A DNA stretch of 64,000 nucleotides, taken from positions 2,294,001 to 2,358,000 of the forward strand of contig JAWLBI010000001.1 in assembly GCA_041394985.1 (NCBI GenBank). The letters are read 5' to 3'. Positions 40,039 to 49,727 of the stretch are shown here, piece by piece. The notes below the pieces were generated by a model. It ran no database searches. It was not told where the DNA came from and was given only the letters and a program-made list of their open reading frames with translations. How positions within the stretch are numbered: the stretch's first letter is position 1; each line of letters opens with the position of its first letter. The DNA comes from JAGLON01 sp041394985 (GTDB lineage: Bacteria > Zixibacteria > MSB-5A5 > GN15 > JAAZOE01). The position numbers and the translations under genes were made by a program.

Positions 40039-42537
40039 TTGAATAGAATTAACGAATTACCCAATACGAATGATCGCCTGAATTACGCCGTGGCTGCGCT
40101 GGTCTTTCTATTGACGCTCGTTGTCTATACTATGACCAAAGCCCCGACACTGTCATTTTGGGATTGCGGCGAATTCATTACCTGTTCGTATATTCTGGGA
40201 ATTCCTCATCCGCCCGGAACACCACTCTATATTCTCCTCGGTCGCGTGTTCAGTATCCTGCCACTCGTTTCCGATATCTCTGCGCGTGTCAATATGCTGT
40301 CCGCCGTTGCCGGAGCCTTCGCGGCCATGTTTGCCTATCTGGTGACATTCAAGATTATTAGATTCTGGTGGAAGAGTCAGGACTTCACCGGTTGGAAACG
40401 AGCCTCTGCCTATATCGGCGCCTTCGTCGGAAGTCTGATGTTCGCCTTTGGCAAGACAAATTGGAACAATTCCGTTGAGGCCGAGGTCTACACGACAGCC
40501 ATGCTGTTTATGATGGTCATTATCTGGCTGCTGCTGCGCTGGATCGAGCACCGGGAAATACAGTCATCCGATAAATATTTGTACCTGATAACCTATCTGG
40601 CGTTTTTGTCTATCGGTGTCCACCTGACGACGTTTCTCATCATGCCCGCCGTATTTCTGGCGGTGATATTATTCTCCGAGCGGCTTCGCAGAGACTATCG
40701 ATTTTATGTAACCGGTTTTTGCCTTATTCTCATTGCCCACAACTTTGAAATGTTCGCCGTGGCATCGCTTGTCTGGCTGGCTGCATCCACAATCGGATTT
40801 TTCGTAAAAAGGGATAACGGCTGGCAGTTATCAATGATATTGGTCCTTCTTGCCATTCTGGGATTCTCCTGCCAGTTATATACTCCGATTCGCTCAGCCC
40901 AACAACCAGCCATTAATCAGAATAATCCTTCGCAATCCTATGAGGCCTTCAACAATTTCCTCGAGAGACGCCAGTACGGTCAGGAATCCATGTTTGTCCG
41001 AGCGCTCTCGCGCCGGGCCGAATGGGGAAACCAGTTCGGCAATTTCCCTCGTATAGGATTTTGGCGTTTCTTCTCTCAGCAGTACGGCATCAACGGCCGC
41101 TCTTTCGCCTTCATCTTCGTACTCGGATTATTGGGCCTTTATGAAGTCATTCGCAGGAAACCGAAATTCGGTATTCCATTTTTCATCATGGTATTGCTTG
41201 GGACGGTTATTCTCGTCTGGTATATGAATTTTGCCGACGGCACCAGGCAGCATCCGATAACCGGGGACGGGCACATCGAGGTGCGAGATCGAGACTATTT
41301 CTTTACTCCCGGCTTTGTTTTGTTCGGTATCGCCATCGGTATCGGCGTCGCGGCCCTCATCGATATGGCGCGAACGTCGATTTTCCAAAAGATTGCCTTT
41401 GCAAAAACACCGGTTATGATTCTGGTTGCGGCACTCGCATTATTACCCGCCGCGCCACTCATGGCGAACTATCATGAATGCGACCGATCTGGAAATTACA
41501 TTCCCTATGATTTTGCGGAAAACTATCTGATATCCTGTGACCCCAATGCTATCCTCTTTATCGGCGGCGATAACGATACCTTCCCGCTTTGGTGCCTGCA
41601 GGAAGTCTATGGGATCCGCAGAGACGTTACGATCGTCAATCTGGCTCTCGCCAATCTGGATTGGTATATCAAGCAAGTCCGCGACCAGATGGGTATCCCG
41701 ATTCGCTGGAATGACGCCCAGATTGAAGCCCTCAGGCCTAAAATGTATCAGAGCGGCAAGCGCATTCGAATCCAGGATCAGGTGCTGGACGAAATCCTGA
41801 ATATAAACAACTGGAAACGCCCCATTCATTTCGCCATAACGATTCCGCATGACATGCGCGTTTATATGGGACGAAGCATCCAGCAGAACCTGATCATGCA
41901 GGGTATGGTCTACCGTCTGGAACCGGGGCAGATACCCGGGAAGATCGATATCGAGAAATCGACCGATTTCTATTTCAATAAATTCTCGTTCCGCTCCATC
42001 AATGATCCGTCCGTATTCAAAGACGAGCGAACGTTGGCCCTGACCGGTAACTACACGACAGGCCTGCAATTGTTGGCCGACACTCTGCGCAAGAGTGGCG
42101 ATCTCGATTCCGCTGTGATCTATGCCAAAAAAGCGATGGAAGTCGTGCCCTACGAATATTCATCATATAATTATCTCGCGACGCTGTATGCCGAAATGGG
42201 CGAGGACGATAAGATTCTCGAATTGATCGACCAGGTTCCCGAAGATGATCAGAAGGATATCTATTTCGTCTGGGCTATGACCTACCGCTATGCCGGTGAT
42301 AACGACAAGGCGCTCGAGCATATGAAGGCGACGCATGAAAAATATCCGCATTTCAATGATGCCTTCCGCGAATACAGCCGATTACTCTATGAAAAAGGAC
42401 AATATGAGGAATTGCGAAAGACAATCATGAACTGGCTGACAAACAATCCCGACGATAACGAGGCGCGCAAAATGCTCGAGAGTCTCAACCGGTCCATGAA
42501 TACTCCGGCTGTAATTCCGCAGGATCAACAACCGTGA
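40039..42537 (+). CDS. DUF2723 membrane glycosyltransferase-like protein with C-terminal TPRs
   Basis: A large integral membrane protein (832 aa, about 10-12 helices) of the DUF2723 family, which includes the human O-mannosyltransferase TMEM260. The diagnostic SFWDCGEFI and GIPHPPGTPLY lie in the first luminal/periplasmic loop, with the acidic residue expected for a GT-C enzyme. After the last helix comes a periplasmic domain (CDPNAILFIGGDNDTFPLW), then TPR repeats (about 690-810). It begins with TTG at 40039 because no ATG occurs before the first helix. It heads a six-gene cluster; the sugar and acceptor are unknown. Confidence 0.85.
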   Translation: MNRINELPNTNDRLNYAVAALVFLLTLVVYTMTKAPTLSFWDCGEFITCSYILGIPHPPGTPLYILLGRVFSILPLVSDISARVNMLSAVAGAFAAMFAYLVTFKIIRFWWKSQDFTGWKRASAYIGAFVGSLMFAFGKTNWNNSVEAEVYTTAMLFMMVIIWLLLRWIEHREIQSSDKYLYLITYLAFLSIGVHLTTFLIMPAVFLAVILFSERLRRDYRFYVTGFCLILIAHNFEMFAVASLVWLAASTIGFFVKRDNGWQLSMILVLLAILGFSCQLYTPIRSAQQPAINQNNPSQSYEAFNNFLERRQYGQESMFVRALSRRAEWGNQFGNFPRIGFWRFFSQQYGINGRSFAFIFVLGLLGLYEVIRRKPKFGIPFFIMVLLGTVILVWYMNFADGTRQHPITGDGHIEVRDRDYFFTPGFVLFGIAIGIGVAALIDMARTSIFQKIAFAKTPVMILVAALALLPAAPLMANYHECDRSGNYIPYDFAENYLISCDPNAILFIGGDNDTFPLWCLQEVYGIRRDVTIVNLALANLDWYIKQVRDQMGIPIRWNDAQIEALRPKMYQSGKRIRIQDQVLDEILNINNWKRPIHFAITIPHDMRVYMGRSIQQNLIMQGMVYRLEPGQIPGKIDIEKSTDFYFNKFSFRSINDPSVFKDERTLALTGNYTTGLQLLADTLRKSGDLDSAVIYAKKAMEVVPYEYSSYNYLATLYAEMGEDDKILELIDQVPEDDQKDIYFVWAMTYRYAGDNDKALEHMKATHEKYPHFNDAFREYSRLLYEKGQYEELRKTIMNWLTNNPDDNEARKMLESLNRSMNTPAVIPQDQQP

Positions 42538-43646
42538 ACATTCTGGCGCTAAACTGGCAGGATCTTAAAAACCCGATGTCGGGCGGGGCAGAGGTGCACC
42601 TCGAGGAGCTCCTCAGGCGCATCGCGACCAAAGGCCACACCGTCACGCTGTTTTGCTCTAATTATGCAGGCGGCAAATCAGAAGAAACCGTCGAAGGCGT
42701 CCATATCATCCGAGCCGGGAACCGCTATAACTTCAACCTCATCGCGCCGTTTCACCTCCGCCGCCTGATTAAGCAAAACAAATACGACCTGTTTCTCGAG
42801 GATATCAACAAGATTCCATTCTATACGCCGTTCTTCCTGGACCTGCCGACTATCGTCATCATTCCGCACCTGTTTTCGACCGCCGTTTTTCAGGAAATCA
42901 ACTTCATCCTCGGGAGCTATATTTACCTGGCGGAAAAACCGCTGACGACCGTTTACCGAAAAAAGCAATTTTGTGTTATTTCGGAATCTACGGCGGAAGA
43001 CATGATCGAACGGGGAATTCCCGAATCACAGGTTGAAGTCATCCACTGCGGTATCGACAGCGAGCTGTACAATAACAATGCCGGATATGAAAAATACGAA
43101 TTTCCCTCGGTCCTGTACCTGGGGCGAATAAAAAAATATAAATCGGTTCAGCACCTGATCTCCGCCTTCGAAATTATTCACGAGGACCTGCCGAATGCAA
43201 AACTGACGATTGTCGGAGCCGGAGATTATACCGACGAGTTAGAAAGGCAGACCGCCGAGTATGGCCTGAATGATTGTGTCGATTTCCCCGGATTCGTATC
43301 TTCGACGCAAAAAGTCGAATACCTCTGCCGCTCGCATGTGATGGTCTATCCATCATTAAAAGAAGGATGGGGACTTACGAATATCGAGGCCAATAGTTGC
43401 GGCACGGCAGTTGTCGCGGCCCGAACTCCGGGCCTGCGGGACTCCGTCAAGGATGGCTATAGCGGCCTCTTGTATGAATACGGCGATGTCGAATCGCTTG
43501 CCGCCTCCACAAAAAATTTGTTGACTGATACCGAGAAAAGAGCAAAGCTGGAACAAGGCGGGCTGGAATGGGCCAGTCGCTTCAACTGGGATAACGCCGC
43601 CGCAAAGTTTTTGGAACTGTGTACGAGAGTTGCCGAACGCGCATGA
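42534..43646 (+). CDS. Glycosyltransferase, GT4 family
   Basis: A GT-B fold retaining sugar transferase of 370 residues. The N-terminal acceptor domain starts ILALNWQDLKNPMSGGAEVHLEEL in two parts, the classic entry for sugar-nucleotide enzymes of this family. The C-terminal donor domain has LYLGRIKKYKSV, GAGDYTDELE, GFVSSTQKVEYL and the EGWGLTNIEA motif with the ExxxxxxxE pattern. It starts with GTG overlapping the preceding stop, and its stop overlaps the next gene, so it belongs to the same cytoplasmic-face assembly line. The donor and acceptor cannot be told from sequence. Confidence 0.9.
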   Translation: MNILALNWQDLKNPMSGGAEVHLEELLRRIATKGHTVTLFCSNYAGGKSEETVEGVHIIRAGNRYNFNLIAPFHLRRLIKQNKYDLFLEDINKIPFYTPFFLDLPTIVIIPHLFSTAVFQEINFILGSYIYLAEKPLTTVYRKKQFCVISESTAEDMIERGIPESQVEVIHCGIDSELYNNNAGYEKYEFPSVLYLGRIKKYKSVQHLISAFEIIHEDLPNAKLTIVGAGDYTDELERQTAEYGLNDCVDFPGFVSSTQKVEYLCRSHVMVYPSLKEGWGLTNIEANSCGTAVVAARTPGLRDSVKDGYSGLLYEYGDVESLAASTKNLLTDTEKRAKLEQGGLEWASRFNWDNAAAKFLELCTRVAERA

Positions 43647-44647
43647 CCAAAAGAACCAAAAATATATTGATGCAGTTGACCGGATTCGTGATTTCCATCG
43701 CCTTGCTGGTCTATTTGTTCTATAAAGTCGACTACGCCGAACTCGGCAGCGCTCTCAAGGAAGCCAACTACTGGTGGCTTATTCCGAACATCATCCTTAT
43801 TTGGATTACCATGATTTTCCGAGCCTATCGCTGGAAACACATGGTGCTGCCCATCAAACAGATTTCCATCAATCGCCTGTTTTCCATCACCATGATCGGC
43901 TTCATGGCAAATAATGTCCTGCCGTTTCGACTCGGTGAATTCGTCCGAGCATACTCGCTGTCGAAAAAAGAAGACGTATCGAAATCCGCCTCGATGGCCA
44001 CTATTTTCGTTGAGCGAATCGTATTCGATTTACTGGCCCTCATGATTATTTTTGTTATCGTTCTGGCCGTTTCACCGCTCATTCTGAACGATATACTTAA
44101 AAGAGGCAGCATCATTGTGATCTCGGTCGGCCTTGTCGGTCTTTTATTCGCCGTTTATCTGAGCAGCCGCGGGACGCGCGAAAGTCATATTCTCAAACTG
44201 CTCCTCGCCCTGCTTCCCAAATCTATTCGCCCGAAAATGGAAAACCTCGTCGCACGCTTCGCCACCGGGATGGTATTCATGCGCGACTGGCGGCGCGTTT
44301 TCTGGGTGACATATCATACATTCATGATCTGGGTCGTAATGGGGATATCGAATTATTTTATCCTGCTGGCCTTCGGCCTGCACCTCAATATTGCGGCATC
44401 CTTTGTCATCCTCGTTGTTGTCTCGATATTGATTACCGTACCGGCGTCACCGGGATTCGTCGGCGTCTATCATTATGGGGCCGTGTTATCTCTGGGGTTT
44501 TACGGTGTTGACAATTCGGCGGCTTTGTCTTGCTCTATCATCATGCATGCCACCCAATATCTGGTCGTTACTCTGGCCGGCCTATACTATCTCCGCAAAG
44601 AACATCTTTCGCTCAAGCAAATCGAGGAAGAAGTCGAAACGCCATGA
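43643..44647 (+). CDS. Flippase-like membrane protein (lysylphosphatidylglycerol synthase transmembrane family)
   Basis: A 334-residue protein with about eight transmembrane helices of the LPG_synthase_TM (UPF0104/AglD C-terminal) family. RAYRWKHMV, FMANNVLPFRLGEFVRAYSL and the FVERIVFDLLALM segment, plus the late PASPGFVGVYHYGAV, are its conserved features. Such proteins are found next to polyprenyl-sugar synthases and are thought to move lipid-linked sugars across the membrane. The start at 43643 overlaps the GT4 stop by 4 bases; the stop overlaps the following GT2 gene. Confidence 0.85.
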   Translation: MTKRTKNILMQLTGFVISIALLVYLFYKVDYAELGSALKEANYWWLIPNIILIWITMIFRAYRWKHMVLPIKQISINRLFSITMIGFMANNVLPFRLGEFVRAYSLSKKEDVSKSASMATIFVERIVFDLLALMIIFVIVLAVSPLILNDILKRGSIIVISVGLVGLLFAVYLSSRGTRESHILKLLLALLPKSIRPKMENLVARFATGMVFMRDWRRVFWVTYHTFMIWVVMGISNYFILLAFGLHLNIAASFVILVVVSILITVPASPGFVGVYHYGAVLSLGFYGVDNSAALSCSIIMHATQYLVVTLAGLYYLRKEHLSLKQIEEEVETP

Positions 44648-45369
44648 GCCGCCCGCATCGAGTTCTGTGTATTTTGCCTGCATATAATGAAGAAGGCAAA
44701 ATCGGCCGGGTCGTGACCAAGGTCAAAGCAGTCAATCAGGTCGATGCAATTATCGTCGCCGACGATTGCTCCTCGGATAATACATTCAATGAAGCGACCG
44801 AAGCCGGCGCTTATGTCATCCGCCACGAAAAAAATATGGGCGTTGGAGCCGGCATCAGAAGCGGTTTGCACTATGGCAAAGAAAACAATTTCGATATCGC
44901 CGTCATCATGTCCGGCGATGATCAGCATGAACCTGAGGAACTGCAATCGGTCCTTGATCCCCTTAGAAACAACGAAGCCGATTTTATTCAGGGCTCGCGG
45001 CGCCTCAAAGGCGGGAAGACCGTCCAGGCCCCGCTGTTTCGTGAAATCACCACCCGGTTGTTTTCACTCTTTTTCACGCTATTAACCTTCAAGCGGATTA
45101 CCGACGGCACCAATGGCTTCAGAGCCTTCTTTCTCTCGATTCTCAATGACGACGCGATTAATCTCGACCAGGACTGGCTCAATACCTATGAATTAGAGCC
45201 GTACCTTTTATATAAAGTTGTCACATCTCCAAAATACCGGGTTGTCGAAAAGCCGATTACGATATATTATAGAGGCGAGACCAAACAATATTCTAAAATG
45301 AAACCGTTTCGGGATTGGTGGCGGATTGCCCGCCCCATGATTTTTCTGGCCCTGCGGATACGGAGATAG
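44644..45369 (+). CDS. Glycosyltransferase family 2, polyprenyl-phosphate sugar synthase-like
   Basis: A GT-A transferase of 241 residues resembling dolichyl-phosphate mannose synthase. LCILPAYNEEGKI, the nucleotide-binding VADDCSSDNT, GVGAGIRSG and the metal-binding DDQH in MSGDDQHEPEEL are visible, then the acceptor motif region QGSRRLKGG. There is no C-terminal membrane anchor. Together with the flippase-like gene just upstream (4-base overlap) it could load a polyprenyl-phosphate carrier that feeds the two membrane transferases of this cluster. The sugar is not determined. Confidence 0.88.
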   Translation: MSRPHRVLCILPAYNEEGKIGRVVTKVKAVNQVDAIIVADDCSSDNTFNEATEAGAYVIRHEKNMGVGAGIRSGLHYGKENNFDIAVIMSGDDQHEPEELQSVLDPLRNNEADFIQGSRRLKGGKTVQAPLFREITTRLFSLFFTLLTFKRITDGTNGFRAFFLSILNDDAINLDQDWLNTYELEPYLLYKVVTSPKYRVVEKPITIYYRGETKQYSKMKPFRDWWRIARPMIFLALRIRR

Positions 45370-45371
45370 TT

Positions 45372-46328
45372 ATGGTGCCACTCGACTTTACCGGAAAAAA
45401 AGTACTCGTGACCGGCGGCGCCGGATTCGTCGGATCCAACGTGACTGAACGCATCGCCCGAAGCGGCGGCGAAGTGATAGTCTTGGACGATCTGTTCACC
45501 GGTAGTCGCGATAATATCGACTCGGATGTTAAATATGAATTCGTCAAAGGCTCGGTCGCCGATGCAGAACTCGTCAATACTCTTATTAAACGTGTCGACT
45601 ATGTCGTACACATGGCAGCCCGCAATATTATCATCTCGACGAAAAACCCGCGCAACGATTATGAAGTCAATATTGGCGGTACGCTGAATATTCTTATGGC
45701 CGCCCGCGAACACGGCATTACTCGTATGGTGTATACTTCTTCGGCCTCTGTCTACGGTAACCCGCGCATCATTCCTATAACGGAAGATGAACGCCCTCAC
45801 ACCTTTTCGCCCTATTCTGTTTCAAAGCTTGCAGGTGAAAACTATTGCCTGGCCTTCTATGAATCCTATGGGGTTCCGGTGTCGGCTGTCCGCTATTCCA
45901 ATGTCTATGGGCCCAAACAAAATCCCAGCAACCCATATTGTGGGGTTGTCTCCAAATTCATCGAAGCGATAGACAACGATATCCGGCCGCAGATTCACGG
46001 CGATGGCGATCAGACGCGAGACTTCACTTATGTCGATGACGCCGTCGAGGCGACTCTCACGGCGCTGTTATCACCGAAATCCGAGGGGATGGTATTCAAT
46101 CTGGGAACCGGAACCGAAACGAAAATCATAGAATTGATTTCCATTATTACCCGACTTTTTGAGAAAAATATCAAACCGGAATTCATCGACCGCCGCGATA
46201 TCGACAATATCCGCCGCCGCGTACTCAATATAGAACGCATCCGCTCACGCCTTCGCTGGCAGCCGCAGATCGGACTCGAGCAGGGTCTCAAAAGGACCGT
46301 CGAATGGTATCTCAGTCACAAGAAATAA
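45372..46328 (+). CDS. NAD-dependent nucleotide-sugar epimerase/dehydratase
   Basis: An extended short-chain dehydrogenase of 318 residues acting on nucleotide sugars. The N-terminal VTGGAGFVGSN binds NAD, DDLFTGS selects the cofactor, SSASVYGNP supplies the catalytic serine and YSVSKLAGE the Tyr/Lys pair. The C-terminal YGPKQNPSNPYCGVVSKFI and RDFTYVDDAVEA resemble UDP-glucose/GlcNAc 4-epimerases. It starts 2 bases after the GT2 stop. It probably makes the sugar donor for the cluster, but 4-epimerase versus dehydratase is unresolved. Confidence 0.9.
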   Translation: MVPLDFTGKKVLVTGGAGFVGSNVTERIARSGGEVIVLDDLFTGSRDNIDSDVKYEFVKGSVADAELVNTLIKRVDYVVHMAARNIIISTKNPRNDYEVNIGGTLNILMAAREHGITRMVYTSSASVYGNPRIIPITEDERPHTFSPYSVSKLAGENYCLAFYESYGVPVSAVRYSNVYGPKQNPSNPYCGVVSKFIEAIDNDIRPQIHGDGDQTRDFTYVDDAVEATLTALLSPKSEGMVFNLGTGTETKIIELISIITRLFEKNIKPEFIDRRDIDNIRRRVLNIERIRSRLRWQPQIGLEQGLKRTVEWYLSHKK

Positions 46329-48517
46329 ATCTGCACTATATCTTTTCCGGCGCCCGACTCAGGAACTGGATATTTATTCTGTTACTGGCGCTGGTCTGTC
46401 GCATCGGCTTTTTATTCTTCTCAGACCAACTTCCGGTATTCTGGGATGCGAGACTCTATGTCTCGGCATCACTGGGATTACTCGGCTCAATCGATTCGGA
46501 CCAACCATTCGCGGAAGGCGACGGGGGACAGGCTGCTTATTGGGACACATATAAGAAATTCCTCGAAGGCGAAGATATCGAATGGCTGTATTACAGCTCT
46601 CCGACCATGGCCGAGGCGCAAAAGTATATTTTCTACTCCGGTCCGGTCTATCCGATGCTCATGGCCGCCGTCTTTGCCTTCCCGCTGCCGAATGATTTCA
46701 TGGCCGTGCGCCTTCTCAATTCACTCCTCGATTCGCTGGCCATCGTCTTCATCTCGATAATCGCATTTATCATCTGGCGGAATCTTATAGCTGCCCAAAT
46801 ATGCGCGCTGCTTCAGATTCTCTACTTGCCGCTGATGATCACCTGCGGAATCCTGGGACTGGAAACGATTACGTCCTTCTTCCTATCATTGTTGCTTCTA
46901 CTGATTGGCCTGTTTTATGTCTCTGAAAAAAAATGGCTTATTATAGCGGCCGGCGCCGTCGGCGGTCTGTTGTTTCTAACGAAACCCACGGCGACCTTGA
47001 TTTCCGGCCCGGTGTTTCTCTTTCTGGCATATGCGTATTTCAGACAATGGAAATTCCTCCTGAAATCAATCGGGCTCTATCTTATTCCGTTTTTCCTTCT
47101 CATTATTCCGTGGGTAATCTTTACCTCGTCATACTATGGAGAACTGGCAATCCGCGATCCCGAATACTCGACCGCCAATTTCCGTTCATCATCGGCTATC
47201 GAATTCGAGGGGTACGATCTGGATTTCTCGGATGCAGACTTCTGGACCTACCCGGTGTTTAAACGCATCGCCGAGGATCCGGCAGGGTATGCGAATCTCA
47301 TCTCGAAAAAGCTGGTTCGCCTGTGGTGGACTCCACACGATGAATTCTGGCAGGGGCCGCGCCTCTTCGAGACTATCTATCATCGGCTACTCGTGATTCT
47401 TGCCCTGGTAGGTATCGCCCTCATTCCGCTCTATCGAAATCGCCTGCTTATTCTAATGATGCTTATTATTCTCTACTATACCGGCATCCATGTTATTTTG
47501 CACTCCGTGGCGCGCTACAATTTCAATGCCCTGCCCGCGATGTTTTTATTCTCGACAGCGGCTGTATTTTACCTGACAGGGAAGGGGCGAAAGCTTCAAA
47601 AATATAAAGGCCGGATATTAACCGTGTCGGCGCTTCTCATCGTTTTGCTGATAATAAACAATGACTCCATTGCTCCGCTGTTTCTCTCTGTCAGCGGCAT
47701 TTATATACCGATGCTTCTTACAATTTCCGGTATTCTATTCATTGCGGTCGGCACGAAAAACATAGTAGGATTAGTCTATTCAAAAAAACGCGAGAATTTA
47801 TATCTCTGGATTCCGATTGCCGTTTTATGCATGACGACAATCACGGCATGGAGCCGCCCATACCTCAAGGAATGGTCATATACTATTACCGATGCCAATA
47901 CCCAAGTCGGCACGACAATCTCACTCCCTCAACATTTCCGCATGACGCCGCAGGACGAAATCTACCTCCTGCTCGATCTGACGACGACAACGATCTCCGA
48001 TCTGCCGATTCGAGTCAATATCAATGGCATCGAATATTCATTCGAAGACGGTAAACCGCCCGCGGATAAGCAATTTTACATCAAAGGCTCATACAACGCC
48101 TTCGAAACCTATATGGGATGCGATAAACGAGAAATCCGCTGGTATCGTAAACTCCGCCTGAAGCCGGAATCGATCGCGGCAGTATTAGGCCCTGATCCTC
48201 AGCTAAATATCACCGTTTCAGCCGCCCGCCAGTTATCCGACGGCGAGGCGATTACGATGTACGGATGTGACATACCCGACGATGGCCGCCTGTACATTCC
48301 AAGCCTTGAGCATACCTCCGTGGAACGATTTAAGGAATTCGGTGACCGCCGCATTTACGACGAATACATACTCTCGTCAGATGGAAACCTGTCATTTATC
48401 AATTCACAAGGGAAGACCATTACCGACGACCTCTCCGATTTGCCCGGAATTCAAACCGGACGATGGGGAATCGTTCTGTTTATCAAACGGCCCGATTATT
48501 CGAAAGCCTGCTACTAA
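46304..48517 (+). CDS. Multi-spanning GT-C type glycosyltransferase (PMT/ArnT-like)
   Basis: A 737-residue membrane protein with about 11-13 helices in the first 500 residues and a periplasmic beta-rich domain after them. The first loop carries PVFWDARLY, an aspartate placed as in GT-C enzymes that use polyprenyl-phosphate sugars. HSVARYNFNALPAMFLFS is the late-helix signature seen in PMT/ArnT-type proteins. The gene overlaps the epimerase end by 25 bases. It is the last clear member of the cluster. Whether it decorates protein, lipid or glycan cannot be said. Confidence 0.82.
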   Translation: MVSQSQEINLHYIFSGARLRNWIFILLLALVCRIGFLFFSDQLPVFWDARLYVSASLGLLGSIDSDQPFAEGDGGQAAYWDTYKKFLEGEDIEWLYYSSPTMAEAQKYIFYSGPVYPMLMAAVFAFPLPNDFMAVRLLNSLLDSLAIVFISIIAFIIWRNLIAAQICALLQILYLPLMITCGILGLETITSFFLSLLLLLIGLFYVSEKKWLIIAAGAVGGLLFLTKPTATLISGPVFLFLAYAYFRQWKFLLKSIGLYLIPFFLLIIPWVIFTSSYYGELAIRDPEYSTANFRSSSAIEFEGYDLDFSDADFWTYPVFKRIAEDPAGYANLISKKLVRLWWTPHDEFWQGPRLFETIYHRLLVILALVGIALIPLYRNRLLILMMLIILYYTGIHVILHSVARYNFNALPAMFLFSTAAVFYLTGKGRKLQKYKGRILTVSALLIVLLIINNDSIAPLFLSVSGIYIPMLLTISGILFIAVGTKNIVGLVYSKKRENLYLWIPIAVLCMTTITAWSRPYLKEWSYTITDANTQVGTTISLPQHFRMTPQDEIYLLLDLTTTTISDLPIRVNINGIEYSFEDGKPPADKQFYIKGSYNAFETYMGCDKREIRWYRKLRLKPESIAAVLGPDPQLNITVSAARQLSDGEAITMYGCDIPDDGRLYIPSLEHTSVERFKEFGDRRIYDEYILSSDGNLSFINSQGKTITDDLSDLPGIQTGRWGIVLFIKRPDYSKACY

Positions 48518-48602
48518 ATCGATCTGGCCACGCCGAATTCGACGAAAATTCAAGTCTTGACTTCAATAATTGCAGTCAGTATGTTTTGTCGGAGAGCATA
48601 CT

Positions 48603-49163
48603 ATGAAGAAAATACTGTTAGTAATCGGACTTATCGCGGTACTGGCCGGAATTGCCTACGTAAAGGCGATCTATTCCAGTCAGGACTCACAGGGGGATAT
48701 CACTTCCGCCCGCCCGTCATTGAGCGACGACGATCTATATGAAAACTATATGAAAAAAGACGATGTCCTGACCATGATGGATTCGCTCAAGCAGCACTAT
48801 CATGACTCGATGCATACGGTCATCGTCGATTCACTCAGTGTCCTGACGATGGCCCTGCAAAATAGGGCGGACACGTCTTCGCCGGTGGAAAGTCCGGTCG
48901 TCGATTCGCTGCAAAAGGCCAACGATGAACTCAATGAGCGCCTCGCCAGGGCCAACGCCGAGATTAAGCGAATCAATCAATCCAAGACCGAACAGGTGGA
49001 AAAATACGCCGAGGTGTTCTATAAAGAGGAAATGAATGCCCTGCCGTCGGACTTGACCGATTATGAACGAGCTGTCATGGTGAAAGAAATTAAGGCCAAG
49101 ACGCAAAAATATTTCAATCTGTCGGCTCGCTCAGTACAGGATATTGCGAAGAAATATAATTAA
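48603..49163 (+). CDS. Hypothetical membrane-anchored coiled-coil protein
   Basis: I do not recognise this 186-residue protein. An N-terminal hydrophobic helix (KKILLVIGLIAVLAGIAYV) anchors it, and the rest is hydrophilic and helical, with heptad-like segments (about residues 110-145: SLQKANDELNERLARANAEIKRI). The C-terminal SARSVQDIAKKYN is amphipathic. It follows the glycosylation cluster by 85 bases and precedes a small sigma-like gene. A periplasmic spacer or structural role is only inferred. The ATG at 48603 is chosen since upstream residues are not hydrophobic. Confidence 0.7.
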   Translation: MKKILLVIGLIAVLAGIAYVKAIYSSQDSQGDITSARPSLSDDDLYENYMKKDDVLTMMDSLKQHYHDSMHTVIVDSLSVLTMALQNRADTSSPVESPVVDSLQKANDELNERLARANAEIKRINQSKTEQVEKYAEVFYKEEMNALPSDLTDYERAVMVKEIKAKTQKYFNLSARSVQDIAKKYN

Positions 49164-49209
49164 TAGATAGATATACAATACCCGGTCCCAACGGGCCGAT
49201 TCTCTTTGC

Positions 49210-49527
49210 ATGGGAAAACGCCGAGAATCAGACTTCGCCGAAATCGCGGTTGATCGACTCCTTATGGAATCGTTTCCTAATGAGGCGTCGGCATACTTCG
49301 CATCGGATGTCGAGCGGTTTCAACGAAGCGCATTGGATAAATTTCGCTCAAAAGTCCGCTGGCACATCTCTCGGTCGCTATCCCCACGACAGCGCGAAGT
49401 CATAATACTCACACTCGAAGGCAAAAAACAGCGCGAAATCGCCGAAATTCTCGGAATTACTCAACAGGTTGTGAGTATTTATAAGTTGAGAGCTATCAAG
49501 CGATTACAAAAATTAATTACGCAATAG
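49210..49527 (+). CDS. Small sigma-70 region 4-like DNA-binding protein
   Basis: A 105-residue protein ending in a helix-turn-helix of the sigma-70 region 4 type: LSPRQREVIILTLEGKKQREIAEILGITQQVVSIYKLRAIKRLQKL, given here as its central part. No region 2 that would bind core polymerase at -10 is present. The N-terminal 55 residues are helical and unrecognised. It could be a transcription regulator or a diverged sigma fragment. The LxPxQREV entry is typical of both ECF sigma factors and related regulators. The start is the only ATG in phase. Confidence 0.75.
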   Translation: MGKRRESDFAEIAVDRLLMESFPNEASAYFASDVERFQRSALDKFRSKVRWHISRSLSPRQREVIILTLEGKKQREIAEILGITQQVVSIYKLRAIKRLQKLITQ

Positions 49528-49727
49528 GTGTATGTATAATTTCTCTATTTTAAAGAAAAGTGTGCAAAAAGGGCACAAGTACCCATCTCTTTTCGTAACA
49601 TATTTTATACGAACCCCTCACACGCCAGAAACCTGTAACAGGTAGTCTTAGAGGAGGTGATTGCGGAAACAACTGCTCCCCACATTACCGCCGTCAAACC
49701 CAATCAATAATTGTACGGGGAGGTTCT
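49528..49727 (+). promoter_or_regulatory. Leader with an unusually long Shine-Dalgarno-like motif
   Basis: GAGGAGGTGATT (49651-49662) is nearly the full complement of the 16S rRNA 3' end and lies 65 bases before the next gene. A 17-codon frame beginning GTG at 49657 ends at 49710, but the motif is too close to serve that start. No gene is otherwise supported. Confidence 0.3.
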
